Source: JBOFBH01 sp051657715
GTDB lineage: Bacteria; Actinomycetota; Actinomycetes; Actinomycetales; Angustibacteraceae
DNA: 64,000 nt
Reading direction: 5' to 3'
Assembly: GCA_051657715.1 (NCBI GenBank)
Contig: JBOFLF010000017.1
Location: 13,513 to 77,512, forward strand
Position numbers and translations under genes: made by a program. Below are positions 53,542-62,115 of the stretch, in pieces (position 1 is the stretch's first letter; every line of letters starts with the position of its first letter). The notes below the pieces were generated by a model. The model did no database searches and was not told where the DNA came from. It worked only from the letters and a program-made list of their open reading frames with translations.

Positions 53542-54597
53542 ATGCCCCGGTTGCGCACCGTCTCACCGTCCCAACCGGGCCTGACCCGGCGGCGGTCTGG
53601 TCGCGGCTGGGTGTACCTGGACAGCGGTCACCGGGTGGGCGATCCGCTGGTCCTCGACCGCATCCGCGGTCTGGTGATCCCGCCGGCCTGGCAGGACGTG
53701 TGGATCTGCCGGCACCCGAACGGCCACATCCAAGCGGTCGGCACGGACGCCAAGGGACGTCGCCAGTACCTCTACCACCCGGCCTGGCGGCTGCGGCAAG
53801 ACCAGCTCAAGCACGACCGGGTGCTGGCCGTGGCGGCTCGGCTACCCGCGGCCCGCAAGCAGGTGGTGGAGCACCTGGCGCTGCCCGGGATGCCCCGGGA
53901 GCGGGCTCTGGCCATCGCGTTCCGCTTGCTGGACCTGGGTTTCTTCCGGGTGGGCGGTGAGGCGTACGCGGAGCAGAACGGCAGCTTCGGGTTGGCCACC
54001 ATCCGCCGTGAGCACGTGTCCGTGGACGGCGATCTCATCGTCTTCGACTTCGTCGCGAAGTCAGGTCGGGAGCGGTACATCGGGGTGGGCGATCCAGCGG
54101 TCCGGGAGGCCGTGACCGCCTTGCGTCGACGGCGCAGCGGCGGGCCGGAGCTGCTGGCCTGGCGGTCCGGCCGGCGGTGGGTGGACGTGGGCAGCGAGGA
54201 CATCAACGACTACATCAAGACGGTGGTGGGCGGCGAGGTGTCGGCCAAGGACTTTCGGACCTGGCACGGCACGGTGCTGGCCGCCGTCGCGCTCGCCGTG
54301 TCCAGCCACTCGGCGACGTCCCCCACGGCCCGCCGCCGAGCCGTCACCCGCGCGATGAAGGAAGTGTCCGGGTACCTGGGCAACACTCCAGCGGTGGCCC
54401 GCGCCTCGTACGTCGACCCGCGGGTCATCGACCTGTTCGAGGACGGCGTGACGGTCGCCTCGGCATTGCGGCACCTCGGCGAGGGGGTCGAGGCGGGGCA
54501 CCCGGCCACCCACGGCGCGGTCGAACGGGCCGTCCTACGGATGCTACGTACCCCGCCGCGCTCGACCCGACGCCCGCGGCGGGATGACAGCCCCTGA
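53542..54597 (+). CDS. DNA topoisomerase IB (poxvirus type)
   Basis: A 351-residue type IB topoisomerase. The N-terminal domain holds GLTRRRSGRGWVYLDSG and VIPPAWQDVWICRHPNGHIQ; the catalytic domain holds KSGRERYIG, KDFRTWHGT (catalytic Arg and His region) and the nucleophile Tyr290 in ARASYVDPRVIDLF. It relaxes supercoils without ATP. ATG 53542 (MPRLRTVSPS) begins the conserved part; the frame extends to 53320, but that stretch overlaps the leader-peptide region and looks non-coding. Only scattered bacteria carry this enzyme. Confidence 0.9.
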   Translation: MPRLRTVSPSQPGLTRRRSGRGWVYLDSGHRVGDPLVLDRIRGLVIPPAWQDVWICRHPNGHIQAVGTDAKGRRQYLYHPAWRLRQDQLKHDRVLAVAARLPAARKQVVEHLALPGMPRERALAIAFRLLDLGFFRVGGEAYAEQNGSFGLATIRREHVSVDGDLIVFDFVAKSGRERYIGVGDPAVREAVTALRRRRSGGPELLAWRSGRRWVDVGSEDINDYIKTVVGGEVSAKDFRTWHGTVLAAVALAVSSHSATSPTARRRAVTRAMKEVSGYLGNTPAVARASYVDPRVIDLFEDGVTVASALRHLGEGVEAGHPATHGAVERAVLRMLRTPPRSTRRPRRDDSP

Positions 54598-54632
54598 TCA
54601 GTGCGGCGGGGTAACAGCGCTGATCGGTCCGG

Positions 54633-55205
54633 CTAGGGAAGGTTGGTCAGGAACCCCTCGAACATGGCCGAGCCGTGGTCGGTGCCAATCGACTCCGGGT
54701 GAAACTGGACGCCCTCGATCGGTAGTTCGCGGTGCCGCAGCGCCATCACCGTGCCGTCGTCGGCCGCTCGGGCGGTGACCTCCAGCACGTCCGGCAGCCC
54801 GGCGTCTAGCACGGCCAGCGAGTGGTAGCGGGTTGCGATGAACGGCGACGGCAGCCCGGCCAGCATCCCCGCGCGGTCGTGCTCGACCGGGCTCGGTTTG
54901 CCGTGCCGGAGCCGGACGGCATGCCCCACCTGGGCGCCGAAGGCCAGCCCGATCGCCTGCTGGCCCAGGCACACCCCCAGCATCGGTACCCGCCCGGCCA
55001 GCTGCCGCACCAGCTCGACGTGCCCGGAGTCGGCCGGGTGGCCGGGGCCGGGGCCGAGGATCACCAGGTCGACGTCGCGGCCCGCGATCTGCTCGGCGGT
55101 CAGGACGCCGCTGCGGACGACGTCGGTGTGCACGCCGAGCTGGCTGACGTTCTGGTAGATGATGTGGCTGAAGCTGTCGAACGCGTCGACCAGCAGGGCT
55201 TTCAT
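54633..55205 (-). CDS. Glutamine amidotransferase (TrpG/PabA type)
   Basis: A 190-residue class I amidotransferase with the full triad: nucleophile Cys in LGVCLGQQAIG, His and Glu in GVQFHPES. The oxyanion region is LGPGPGHPADSG. It supplies ammonia to the chorismate enzyme encoded just upstream, whose stop overlaps its ATG (ATGA). The sequence alone does not tell TrpG from PabA; N-terminal ALLVDAFDSFSHIIYQNV is slightly divergent from the usual DNYDSFTYN. Confidence 0.9.
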   Translation of the reverse strand: MKALLVDAFDSFSHIIYQNVSQLGVHTDVVRSGVLTAEQIAGRDVDLVILGPGPGHPADSGHVELVRQLAGRVPMLGVCLGQQAIGLAFGAQVGHAVRLRHGKPSPVEHDRAGMLAGLPSPFIATRYHSLAVLDAGLPDVLEVTARAADDGTVMALRHRELPIEGVQFHPESIGTDHGSAMFEGFLTNLP

Positions 55206-56836
55206 GCCGGCTCCGGTGCGGGTGCGGTGCGGGTGGCGGGCAGCGGGTTCTCGGTGAGCAGCTCGCGGCCGGTGACGGCCCAGTAGGTGGCGCTGAGCTT
55301 GGCGAGGGTCTCCCGCCACTCGGCGGCTGGGGTGGAGTCGGCGACGATCCCGGCGGAGGCGCGCAGCCGATACGTGCGGCCGGTCGCGAAGATGCTTCTG
55401 ATGGTCAGGCCGGTGTTGACGAAGCCACCGACGTCGAGCAGGCCGAACGCCCCCGCGTAACCGCCGCGCCGCGAGGTCTCCAGGTGCTCGATGATCTCCA
55501 TCGCGCGGATCTTGGGCGCGCCGGTCATCGTCCCAGCCGGGAAGGTCGCGCGGATCGCGTCGTAGGCGTCGGCGGTGTCGTCCTTGCGAGCCACCACGTT
55601 GGACACCAGGTGGAACACGTGCGAGAAGTCCTCCACCACGATCAGCTCGTCGACGTCCACGGTGCCGATCCGGGCGACCCGCCCGAGGTCGTTGCGGCAC
55701 AGGTCGACCAACATGACGTGCTCGGCGCGTTCCTTCTCGTCGGCGACCAGCGCGGCGACCCGGCCGCTGTCGATGTCGGGATCACCGGTCCGTGGCGCAG
55801 TGCCAGCGATCGGCCGCATGGTCATCGCGTCCCCGGTGATCCGCAGGAAAAGCTCGGGGCTGGCGCTGATCAGAGTGGTGTCGCCGAGGTCGACAAAGCA
55901 CATGTACGGCGAGGGGTTGCGCTGGCGCAGCCGTTGGTAGACGACCAGCTGGTCGACGTCGGACTCCACGGTGATCTGGTGGCCGAGCTGCACCTGGTAG
56001 ATGTCGCCATCGGTGATGTGCCGCAACGCTGTGCGGACGGCGCGCTCGTACTCCTCGTACGTGGTGGAGTCGACGATGCCGCTCGGCTCGGGCACCGGCG
56101 GATGGTCGTCATGAGGACTGGCCGCGGCGTCCGGTGCGCTGGTGGATTCAGGCGTGTCAGCCCGAGCGGGAACGGCCGAGGCGTCCGTTCGCCCGAGGAC
56201 GTCGGCGACCTCAGTGGCGGACAACCGCGGCCACCCCGGGCTGGTGGCGACGGTGATCTCGGCCTGGCCGTGGTGCAGGTCGTAGCTGACGGACGCCTGC
56301 GGGACCAGCAGCAACAACTCGGGGAACGGCTCGCCGTCCGCCGGGTTGTGCTCGATCTCGTGCGGCAGCCGTTCGATCTGCCGGACGGCGTCGTACCCGT
56401 AGACGACGAAGGCCCCGAAGCGGTAGCCGTCCGGACGAGTGCCGTCCACCGCGAACGCGTCCCGGATGCTGCGTTGCAGCGCCCAGAACCCGTCCGGCCC
56501 CACCAGGTCGAGCGTGCTGCCGTCGGACGCGCCGTCACGGTCCTGGGCGACACCGTCGGCCAGCAGCCGGCTGCGCAGGTGGGCTACGAGGGCGGGCACG
56601 CCGTCCACCTCGACGCTGGACCCTCGGACGGTCACGGCGGCCAGGGCGCCGAACCCCACGACGGCCTGGCCGCGGTCGCTCACCGGTCCGGCCAGTGACT
56701 CCAGCAGGAAGCAGCCGTAGGTCCCGTAGTGCTCGCGGAGCGAGGTGAAGGCGGTGAACGGGTCGCGGAGCGGGGTCGGCTGGTGGTCCAACCTGACCGG
56801 GATCGGACCGGGGACGGGCTGAGAGCCGTTCGTCAT
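55202..56836 (-). CDS. Chorismate-utilising enzyme, anthranilate synthase component I-like
   Basis: A 544-residue member of the TrpE/PabB family. A divergent N-terminal part and a Pro/Ser-rich insert (about residues 225-250) precede the chorismate-binding domain: GDIYQVQLGHQITVE, ISASPELFLRI, RPIAGTAPRTG, AEHVMLVDLCRNDLGRV, FPAGTMTGAPKIRAMEII and RASAGIVADSTP. Aminodeoxychorismate synthases normally have PIKGT with a catalytic Lys; here it is PIAGT, as in anthranilate synthases, although the usual GTRPR is GTAPR. Hence TrpE-like chemistry is more likely than PabB. The paired amidotransferase follows with ATGA overlap. Confidence 0.8.
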   Translation of the reverse strand: MTNGSQPVPGPIPVRLDHQPTPLRDPFTAFTSLREHYGTYGCFLLESLAGPVSDRGQAVVGFGALAAVTVRGSSVEVDGVPALVAHLRSRLLADGVAQDRDGASDGSTLDLVGPDGFWALQRSIRDAFAVDGTRPDGYRFGAFVVYGYDAVRQIERLPHEIEHNPADGEPFPELLLLVPQASVSYDLHHGQAEITVATSPGWPRLSATEVADVLGRTDASAVPARADTPESTSAPDAAASPHDDHPPVPEPSGIVDSTTYEEYERAVRTALRHITDGDIYQVQLGHQITVESDVDQLVVYQRLRQRNPSPYMCFVDLGDTTLISASPELFLRITGDAMTMRPIAGTAPRTGDPDIDSGRVAALVADEKERAEHVMLVDLCRNDLGRVARIGTVDVDELIVVEDFSHVFHLVSNVVARKDDTADAYDAIRATFPAGTMTGAPKIRAMEIIEHLETSRRGGYAGAFGLLDVGGFVNTGLTIRSIFATGRTYRLRASAGIVADSTPAAEWRETLAKLSATYWAVTGRELLTENPLPATRTAPAPEPA

Positions 56837-56940
56837 GTCCTGGACGTCCTCGGTCGGCTGAGGCGGGGTCTGCTTGGCCGGGGTCTGCTGAGGTTGGGTT
56901 GACGCTCGCCAGCACCGTGGTCAGATGGTCGTGTGGTCAT
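56833..56940 (-). CDS. Arg/Pro-rich short ORF overlapping the trpE-like start
   Basis: A 35-codon ORF with a strong ribosome-binding site (GAGGAGCCCTG before ATG 56940). Its stop overlaps the ATG of the trpE-like gene (ATGA), a layout for translational coupling. The product has nine Arg and a repeated pattern, LSRPRPSRPRLSRPRTSR; it has no Trp, so it is not a Trp attenuator. No family is recognised. It could be a regulatory leader peptide or a short coupled cistron. The gap upstream (56941-57231) shows nothing else. Confidence 0.5.
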   Translation of the reverse strand: MTTRPSDHGAGERQPNLSRPRPSRPRLSRPRTSRT

Positions 56941-57231
56941 CAGGGCTCCTCGGTGGTGGGCCGCTCACCTTGGATGCCGCTCGGATGCCGATCGACCGTC
57001 TGGGGAGCGGCCGACGAGACGTCATATGGAGGCCGTTTAACGCAGCCACCACCACGTGCCAGAGGACGTCGTCACGATCCCAGCCTGCCAGACGCGCCCG
57101 GCGGTGTCGCAGCCGGCGGCCGGCTCGATGTGACCAGCCCGCTCGAGACATAGCTACAACGGTTGAGACACAGGCCCAGTCGAGACACAGCGGTCTGTCG
57201 GACAGGTGCTGGTGGACCTCAAGCCGAGCGG

Positions 57232-57585
57232 TCATCCCCAGCCGAGCTCGTGGAGCCGGTCGTCGTCGATGCCGAAGTGGTGGGCGATCTCGTGCACGAC
57301 GGTGACGGCGACCTCGTCGACGACCTCATCGCGGTTGGCGCAGACCCGCAGGGTGGGCAACCGGTAGATGGTCACCCGGTCGGGCAACTGCGGCGGGCCG
57401 CCACCCCAGTCGAAGTCTCGTTCGGTGAGCGGGATGCCCTCGTACAGGCCTAGCAGATCCCGCGGTTGATCGTCCGGTGGCTCGTCGGCGACCAGCACCA
57501 CCACGTTGCGCATCATCGCGGTGAGCTCGGGCGGGATCTGGTCGAGTGCGTCAGCGATGGCTGCTTCGAAGTCGGCGTGCGACAT
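57232..57585 (-). CDS. Zincin-like metallopeptidase (minimal, PF06262 type)
   Basis: A 117-residue protein with the extended zinc motif HEIAHHFGIDDDRLHELGW (HExxHxxGxxD). The N-terminal half is a helix (ADFEAAIADALDQIPPELTAMM) and strands NVVVLVADEPP and LLGLYEGIPLTER. This is the metallopeptidase family of minimal zincins common in Actinobacteria; its substrate is unknown. ATG 57585 is chosen; the frame extends to 57813 without homology. Confidence 0.88.
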   Translation of the reverse strand: MSHADFEAAIADALDQIPPELTAMMRNVVVLVADEPPDDQPRDLLGLYEGIPLTERDFDWGGGPPQLPDRVTIYRLPTLRVCANRDEVVDEVAVTVVHEIAHHFGIDDDRLHELGWG

Positions 57586-57694
57586 GTCGACCACCTGGCC
57601 AGTTTGCCGGCTGATCCCTGTGCCGGCTCCTCGTGGTGGCTGATCACCGCATGTGGTGATGGTGGGAGTGGATCTGTTCGGCGGACCAGCGCGG

Positions 57695-57745
57695 CTGTCT
57701 TTGGTGGCCCGCTGTCTTTGGTGGCCCGTGGTCTTTGGTGGTCCG
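57695..57745 (+). repeat. 17-bp tandem repeat, three units
   Basis: CTGTCTTTGGTGGCCCG occurs twice exactly (57695-57711, 57712-57728), followed by a variant with TGGTCTTTGGTGGTCCG (57729-57745). Each unit contains TTGGTG. The third copy supplies the likely -35 of the tRNA promoter. Confidence 0.8.
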
Positions 57746-57764
57746 CGCGGGCGTCCCCTATGCT
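57735..57764 (+). promoter_or_regulatory. Candidate promoter of the tRNA-Glu/Asp/Phe cluster
   Basis: TTGGTG (57735-57740), an 18-bp spacer, and TATGCT (57759-57764), about 40 bp before tRNA-Glu. The -35 lies in the third unit of the tandem repeat. Confidence 0.5.
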
Positions 57765-57805
57765 GGAGTGCGTCCTCGACGCTCGCACGTCGGAGGCGTC
57801 CTGGC

Positions 57806-57878
57806 GCCCCCATCGTCTAGCGGCCTAGGACACCGCCCTTTCAAGGCGGCAGCGCGGGTTCGAATCCCGTTGGGGGTA
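57806..57878 (+). tRNA. tRNA-Glu(UUC)
   Basis: Acceptor GCCCCCA/TGGGGGT, anticodon arm CCGCCCTTTCAAGGCGG (anticodon TTC), T-arm GCGGGTTCGAATCCCGT. CCA is not encoded. Confidence 0.95.
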
Positions 57879-57917
57879 CAACGACCAGCTGCCGTACGAT
57901 CGGGCAGCAGTCACTTT

Positions 57918-57994
57918 GGCCCCGTAGCTCAGTTGGTTAGAGCGCCGCCCTGTCACGGCGGAGGCCGCCGGTTCGAGTCCGGTCGGGGTCGCCA
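57918..57994 (+). tRNA. tRNA-Asp(GUC)
   Basis: Acceptor GGCCCCG/CGGGGTC, D-arm AGCTCAGTTGGTTAGAGC, anticodon arm CCGCCCTGTCACGGCGG (anticodon GTC), T-arm CCGGTTCGAGTCCGG. Encoded CCA at 57992-57994. Confidence 0.95.
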
Positions 57995-58023
57995 GGCCAG
58001 TCCGGTCCGCCGGGCGGTCGCCT

Positions 58024-58100
58024 GGCCAGGTAGCTCAGTTGGTACGAGCGTCCGACTGAAAATCGGAAGGTCGGCGGTTCGACCCCGCCCCTGGCCACCA
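58024..58100 (+). tRNA. tRNA-Phe(GAA), integration target
   Basis: Acceptor GGCCAGG/CCTGGCC, anticodon arm CCGACTGAAAATCGG (anticodon GAA), T-arm GGCGGTTCGACCCCGCC. CCA is encoded at 58098-58100. Its last 45 bp, from the anticodon loop on, recur exactly at 62116-62160. Confidence 0.95.
58056..58100 (+). other. attL: left copy of the 45-bp att core in tRNA-Phe
   Basis: The 3' part of tRNA-Phe from the anticodon loop through CCA is identical to 62116-62160. The element keeps the tRNA intact on this side. Confidence 0.9.
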
Positions 58101-58174
58101 CCTCTGACCAGCACTGATGTGTCCTTGCTCGCTTCGCGTGGCGGGGTTGACAGCAGTAGGTGACAGCAACGCCC

Positions 58175-59303
58175 TCACCCCTCCAGCAGGTCGTCGAGCT
58201 GGTTTAGGGCGGCTCGCTGGTCCCCGACCGCCACGTGCGCGTAGACGTTCATCGTCATCTCCAGCGCCGAGTGCCCGACGATCTCCATCACCACCCGCGG
58301 GTTCACCCCGAGCGTCAGCAGCAGCGACACGCAGGTGTGCCGCAGGTCGTGCAGCCGCACCTTGGGCACCCCGGCCTGGCGGCACCAGCGGGCGAACGTC
58401 CGGGAGAAGTTGTTCGGGTCCACCGGCGTGCCCACGACCGTGGTGAACACCAGCTCCACCGGCGGCCACGTGCAACGAGGCCGCTGCCTCCGCCTGCTGC
58501 CGCTCCCGGTGCTCGGCCAGCGCGATGACGCACAGCCGGGGCAGCGGCACCGTCCGGCGAGACCGCCGGGTCTTCGGCGGCAGGAACCGCAACGCGCCCT
58601 GCGACCAGTGCAGCCCCTGCCGCACCCGCAATACCCCGACCTCCAGGTCCACGTCGACCCAGCGCAGCCCCAGCACCTCGCTGCGCCGCAACCCGAGCAC
58701 CAGCAGCAGCACCAGCGCCGCGTGCAACCGGTCCTCCCGCGTTGCCTTCAACAGCAGCCGGCCGTCCTCCACGCTCAGCACCGCCGTCTCCGCACGCTCC
58801 GGCGTCGACATCCGCACCAGCCACGCCACGTTGCGGGCCACCAGATCCTCCCGCACCGCGTCCTCCAGCGCCGCCCGCAGCGTGGCGTGCACGTACCGCA
58901 CCGACCGCTCGCTCAACCCGGCCCGGCGGCACCCCTCGACCATCACCCGCACGTCCCGCGCCGACAGCTTCGCCAACCGCTTGCCACCGATCCGCGGGAT
59001 GATGTGCCGCTCCACGTTCGTCCGGTACCCGGTCAGCGTGTTCGGCCGCACTCGCTGGGCGGCGACCTCGTCCAGCCAGGTGCGCAGGTGGCCCTGCACC
59101 GTGGTCGTGGAGCTGGCTACCGGCAGACCGCTGGCCGCCTGCGTCATCAGCTCGACGACCTTGCCGTGAGCCTCCTCCCGGCTCGCGCCGTACACGTACC
59201 GGCGGACCCGGCCACCGTTGGCCATCGGCACGTAGTACGACCCCGACCACCGGCCGTCCGACCGCCGCCAGACGCTGCCCTCTGCGTTGCCCCGCCGTCT
59301 CAT
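58175..59303 (-). pseudogene. int: Tyrosine recombinase (integrase), frameshifted
   Basis: The N-terminal and first catalytic part (58035-59303 frame) has an arm-binding-like N-terminus (EGSVWRRSDGRWSGSYYVP), a SAM-like core-binding domain and the first catalytic Arg in LGLRRSEVLGLRW. Near 58470-58485 the frame breaks. The rest lies in another frame ending at 58175: ELVFTTVVGTPVDPNNFSRT, HDLRHTCVSLLL (His/Arg), GHSALEMT and the nucleophile Tyr in NVYAHV. One protein cannot contain all catalytic residues without a frame change. The start overlaps the xis-like stop (ATGA). Confidence 0.85.
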
Positions 59304-59545
59304 CAGGCCGCGTCCTCATCGATCAACGCCTGCACGAACATCGTCAACGCAGCCGCCGGGATCCGTCGCGACCCGCCGATCTTCACCGACCGCAGCTGCA
59401 ACGTCCGCATCAGGTCGTAGACCTTCGACCGCCCCACCCGCAGCACCTCCGCCACCTCTTCCGGCGTCAGCAGCAGCGGATCTAGGCCACCTCGGATCGG
59501 CGTCGAAACCGGGGCCACCGGGCTCGTCTCGTGATCGGTACTCAT
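59303..59545 (-). CDS. xis: Excisionase-like MerR/HTH-17 protein
   Basis: An 80-residue protein with LLLTPEEVAEVLRVGRSKVYDLMRTLQLRSVKIGGSRRIP (HTH-17 excisionase motif, residues about 25-65). It lies directly upstream of int with ATGA overlap, the standard xis-int order of actinobacterial integrative elements. ATG 59545 has AGGAGGGAC upstream. Confidence 0.85.
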   Translation of the reverse strand: MSTDHETSPVAPVSTPIRGGLDPLLLTPEEVAEVLRVGRSKVYDLMRTLQLRSVKIGGSRRIPAAALTMFVQALIDEDAA

Positions 59546-59992
59546 GCTGCTGTCCCTCCTGCTCGATCGATCAAGGCGCGCCTGGCGGTGCGCTGCCTCG
59601 TCTGGCGGCTCGGGCTCCGGCTGTGGGGACCCCCGCGCTGCGGGCCTGGCGGCCCTTCGCGCACCCCCACAGCCTGCGCCCTCCCCACCCGACTCGGCCC
59701 ATGCCGCGGCAGGTGCGCGACGTGACCTCCGCCGCCGACCCGAACGCCGAGCATCCGCGCCACTCCGGCACACGTCAAGGGCGCCTACGGCGTCGCACGC
59801 GATGGCTGCGCCACCCTTGACGTGCACCTCCGCGACGCCGGTCCGCTCTGCTTATCGGATCGGTGGCTCACCTGTGGCCGGGCAGAACGCACGGCCCCAA
59901 CGTGGAGGAGGGACGGCGCGCAACGCCACTGGTTGCGCTCCATGATCTACGGTGACGGGTCAAGATCACCCCGAACGGTGAGGAGTGCGGTC
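59546..59992. other. Gene-free region of the element with two inverted repeats
   Basis: No convincing gene. Inverted repeats are GCTGTGGGG/CCCCACAGC (59620-59673) and CACGTCAAGGG/CCCTTGACGTG (59771-59824, 32-nt loop). The second could be an origin, operator or terminator. Such regions often hold replication or control sites in integrative elements; no evidence beyond the repeats. Confidence 0.4.
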
Positions 59993-60172
59993 ATGGCCGG
60001 CAAGTTCGAGCTATACCAGGACAAGCGTGGGGAGTACCGGTGGCGGTTGAAGTCCGGCAACGGGCAGATCATCGCCACCGGCGAGGGGTACAAGGCCAAG
60101 GCCAGCGCCCTGGGCGGCATCAAGGCCATCCAGCGCGACGCACCAGGCGCACCGGTGGACGACCAGACCTGA
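59993..60172 (+). CDS. DUF1508/YegP-like small protein
   Basis: A 59-residue protein: MAGKFELYQDKRGEYRWRLK then SGNGQIIATGEGYKAKASAL and GGIKAIQRDAPGAPVDD. This is one complete YegP/DUF1508 unit (FELYKDKxGEYRWRLKAxNGxIIAxSEGYxxKxxxxxGIxSV). Function unknown. Start ATG 59993 has GGTGAGGAG upstream. Confidence 0.85.
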   Translation: MAGKFELYQDKRGEYRWRLKSGNGQIIATGEGYKAKASALGGIKAIQRDAPGAPVDDQT

Positions 60173-60358
60173 CCGGCCGTCACGAGACGCCCACGAGTCC
60201 GGGCTTCATCCGAAGCGCCCAGCTCCTGGCGTAGCTGCGCTACGCGTGGTCCCCGGATCCGATCGGGTGACTCAAGTCTCAGGCCTGGACGAACGAAACG
60301 AACGTTGTTACGTTGTCTACGCCAGCGGAGAAGCGAACGCTGCCTCGGAGGGACCTCG

Positions 60359-60898
60359 ATGACCTCGACCGCACTCCAGGACCACACCTACCTCCCGGAC
60401 ACCGACGACCCGGTGGCGCCGGTGTTCACGTTCCTGCACGTCCACGACGCCGCCCTGCCCGTCCGGCCAGAGCCGCGGTACTTCCTGGCTAGCTCCGAGT
60501 CCGACGACCGGGTGGAGCTACCCGCCAGCGTGTACCAGGTGCTGCGGCAGGTGGTGGAGGCGATGCAGCAGGGCGTTGCGGTCACCGTGGCCCCACGCAG
60601 CCAGACCCTCACCACCCAGGAGGCCGCGGACCTGCTCGGGGTCAGCCGTCCCACGGTGATCCGCCTCATCGACAAGGGCGAGCTGACAGCCGAGCGGGTC
60701 GGCGTCCACCGGCGCATCCAGCTGCGTGACCTGCTCGCGTACCGCGAGGCGCGGCGGGCCGCCCAATACGCGGCGCTGGACGCGATGGCCGTCGACCTCG
60801 ACGACGAGGACGACCTCGATACCGCCCTCAAGCAGGCCCGAGAAGCCCGAGCTGCCGTGGCGTCACGTCGCCGAGCCGAGCAGGGCGGCCGGAGCTGA
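60359..60898 (+). CDS. Antitoxin with excisionase-type HTH
   Basis: A 179-residue protein. A HTH-17 domain at residues 83-129 (LTTQEAADLLGVSRPTVIRL... VGVHRRIQLRDLLAYR) is followed by an acidic, toxin-binding-like tail (VDLDDEDDLDTALKQAREARAA). It starts 12 bp before a PIN-domain toxin gene, the common actinobacterial xre-less HTH/PIN pair. ATG 60359 has GGAGGGACCTCG upstream. It appears intact and may autoregulate the pair. Confidence 0.82.
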   Translation: MTSTALQDHTYLPDTDDPVAPVFTFLHVHDAALPVRPEPRYFLASSESDDRVELPASVYQVLRQVVEAMQQGVAVTVAPRSQTLTTQEAADLLGVSRPTVIRLIDKGELTAERVGVHRRIQLRDLLAYREARRAAQYAALDAMAVDLDDEDDLDTALKQAREARAAVASRRRAEQGGRS

Positions 60899-60910
60899 CA
60901 GACTGCGGGT

Positions 60911-61506
60911 GTGTTCACGGCGCTACTCGACACCAACGTCCTGTGGCCCAGCCTTCAACGCGACCTCCTGCTGTCCCTGGCCGTCGAAGCGCTGTACCGA
61001 CCCTTATGGAGCGCCGCCATCCTGGAAGAGCTGGAGTACCACGAGGCGCGGAAGCTCGTGGACCGCGGCAGCAGCGGAGCAGCTGCGCACCAACGGGCTA
61101 GTCGACTCGTCGAGCGGATGCGCGAGGCGTTCGACGACGCCGAGGTCACCGGCTGGGAACCGCTCGAAGGGTCCTACGGCCTCCCGACCCGAACGACGAA
61201 CACGTCCTGGCAGCCGCCGCCTACGCCGGTGCCGGGGCGATCATCACCCACAACCTCAGGGACTTCCCCGAACGGCTCCTGCCCGAGGGCATCGAAGCCC
61301 TGCCACCCGCGAACTTCGCCCACTACACCGTCGCGCTCAACCCAGCTCAAGCCGCCCACGCCATCGAAAGCATCTCCCAACGCTCCGGCCGCCACGGACC
61401 ACCTCGGCCACCTCACGTCATCCTCCAGACGTTGCGCGACCGGTACGGCATGGCAGCAGCCGTCGAGCTGCTTGCCCCGCACCTCGGCGGCAACGGCCAC
61501 ACCTGA
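60911..61506 (+). pseudogene. PIN-domain toxin, frameshifted
   Basis: GTG 60911 starts MFTALLDTNVLWPSLQRDLL, the PIN core with its first metal Asp, and an acidic Glu in ILEELEYHEAR. Near 61183-61188 a base is missing. In the other frame the protein resumes DPNDEHVLAAAAYAGAGAII, THNLRDFPERLLP (the remaining Asp ligands) and ends GGNGHT at 61506. The toxin would lack half of its catalytic residues unless the frame is restored. Confidence 0.8.
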
Positions 61507-61514
61507 CCGGCCCA

Positions 61515-61867
61515 TCACGACGTCCTCCGATCGGCCCTGGCCAGGTCGACTAGCTCGAGGATCTCGGTCGCGTGGTCGCACGCCTGGGTCAGCGTCAGCT
61601 CGCACCACCCACCGCGGCGTCGACCACCACCCGCGGACCACCTACGCGATCCACCAACCACGACGACAGCTGCGGCGAGGCGTCCAGCGCAGCGCTGACG
61701 CACCGGTCGTCTCCGTCGGCATGAGCCGCCGGCACGCACCACGAACGGTGTTTGCTCACCGTCGGCTGAGCATTCAGCTCCCGGACGGCGGCCGCCAGCT
61801 CATCCAACAGCCCGAGCACCCGGTCGGCATCGCCACCTCCGTCGAGGTCGTGCATCCTGTCGTCCAC
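61515..61867 (-). pseudogene. DUF6907-like protein, frameshifted
   Basis: GTG 61867 has a clear AAGGAG upstream. The frame encodes VDDRMHDLDGGGDADRVLGL, then HRSWCVPAAHADGDDRC, and stops at 61595. Around 61600-61612 another frame takes over with WCELTLTQACDHATEILELV, DLARADRRTS. The combination of a C-terminal ELTLxQA helix after a SWC...C segment is like the actinobacterial DUF6907 proteins of mobile elements. A one-base change probably split it. Confidence 0.55.
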
Positions 61868-62115
61868 GGTCGTCTCCTTGTCATCGAAGGGGTCGATCGA
61901 GGCTCCGGCCCGGTGCTCCAACACCGGCCGGAGCCGCCTACGAGCGGCGGACCACGTCGTCGTCGACGCCCGCCAGCACGGGACCTCTCTTCCCAGCACT
62001 GACAGCGGCTCTGACAGCAACCGGGACAGCAACCACCGGCCCGGAACGCACGCGCGCCAGTCCATCGCCGCAGCTCAGAGCGATATGGGGACGCCGCCGG
62101 ACGCAGGGTCAGCGG

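Noticed and set aside
55202..56836. Naming the chorismate enzyme pabB
   Set aside because: The motif is PIAGT rather than the PIKGT of ADC synthases; family-level naming is safer.
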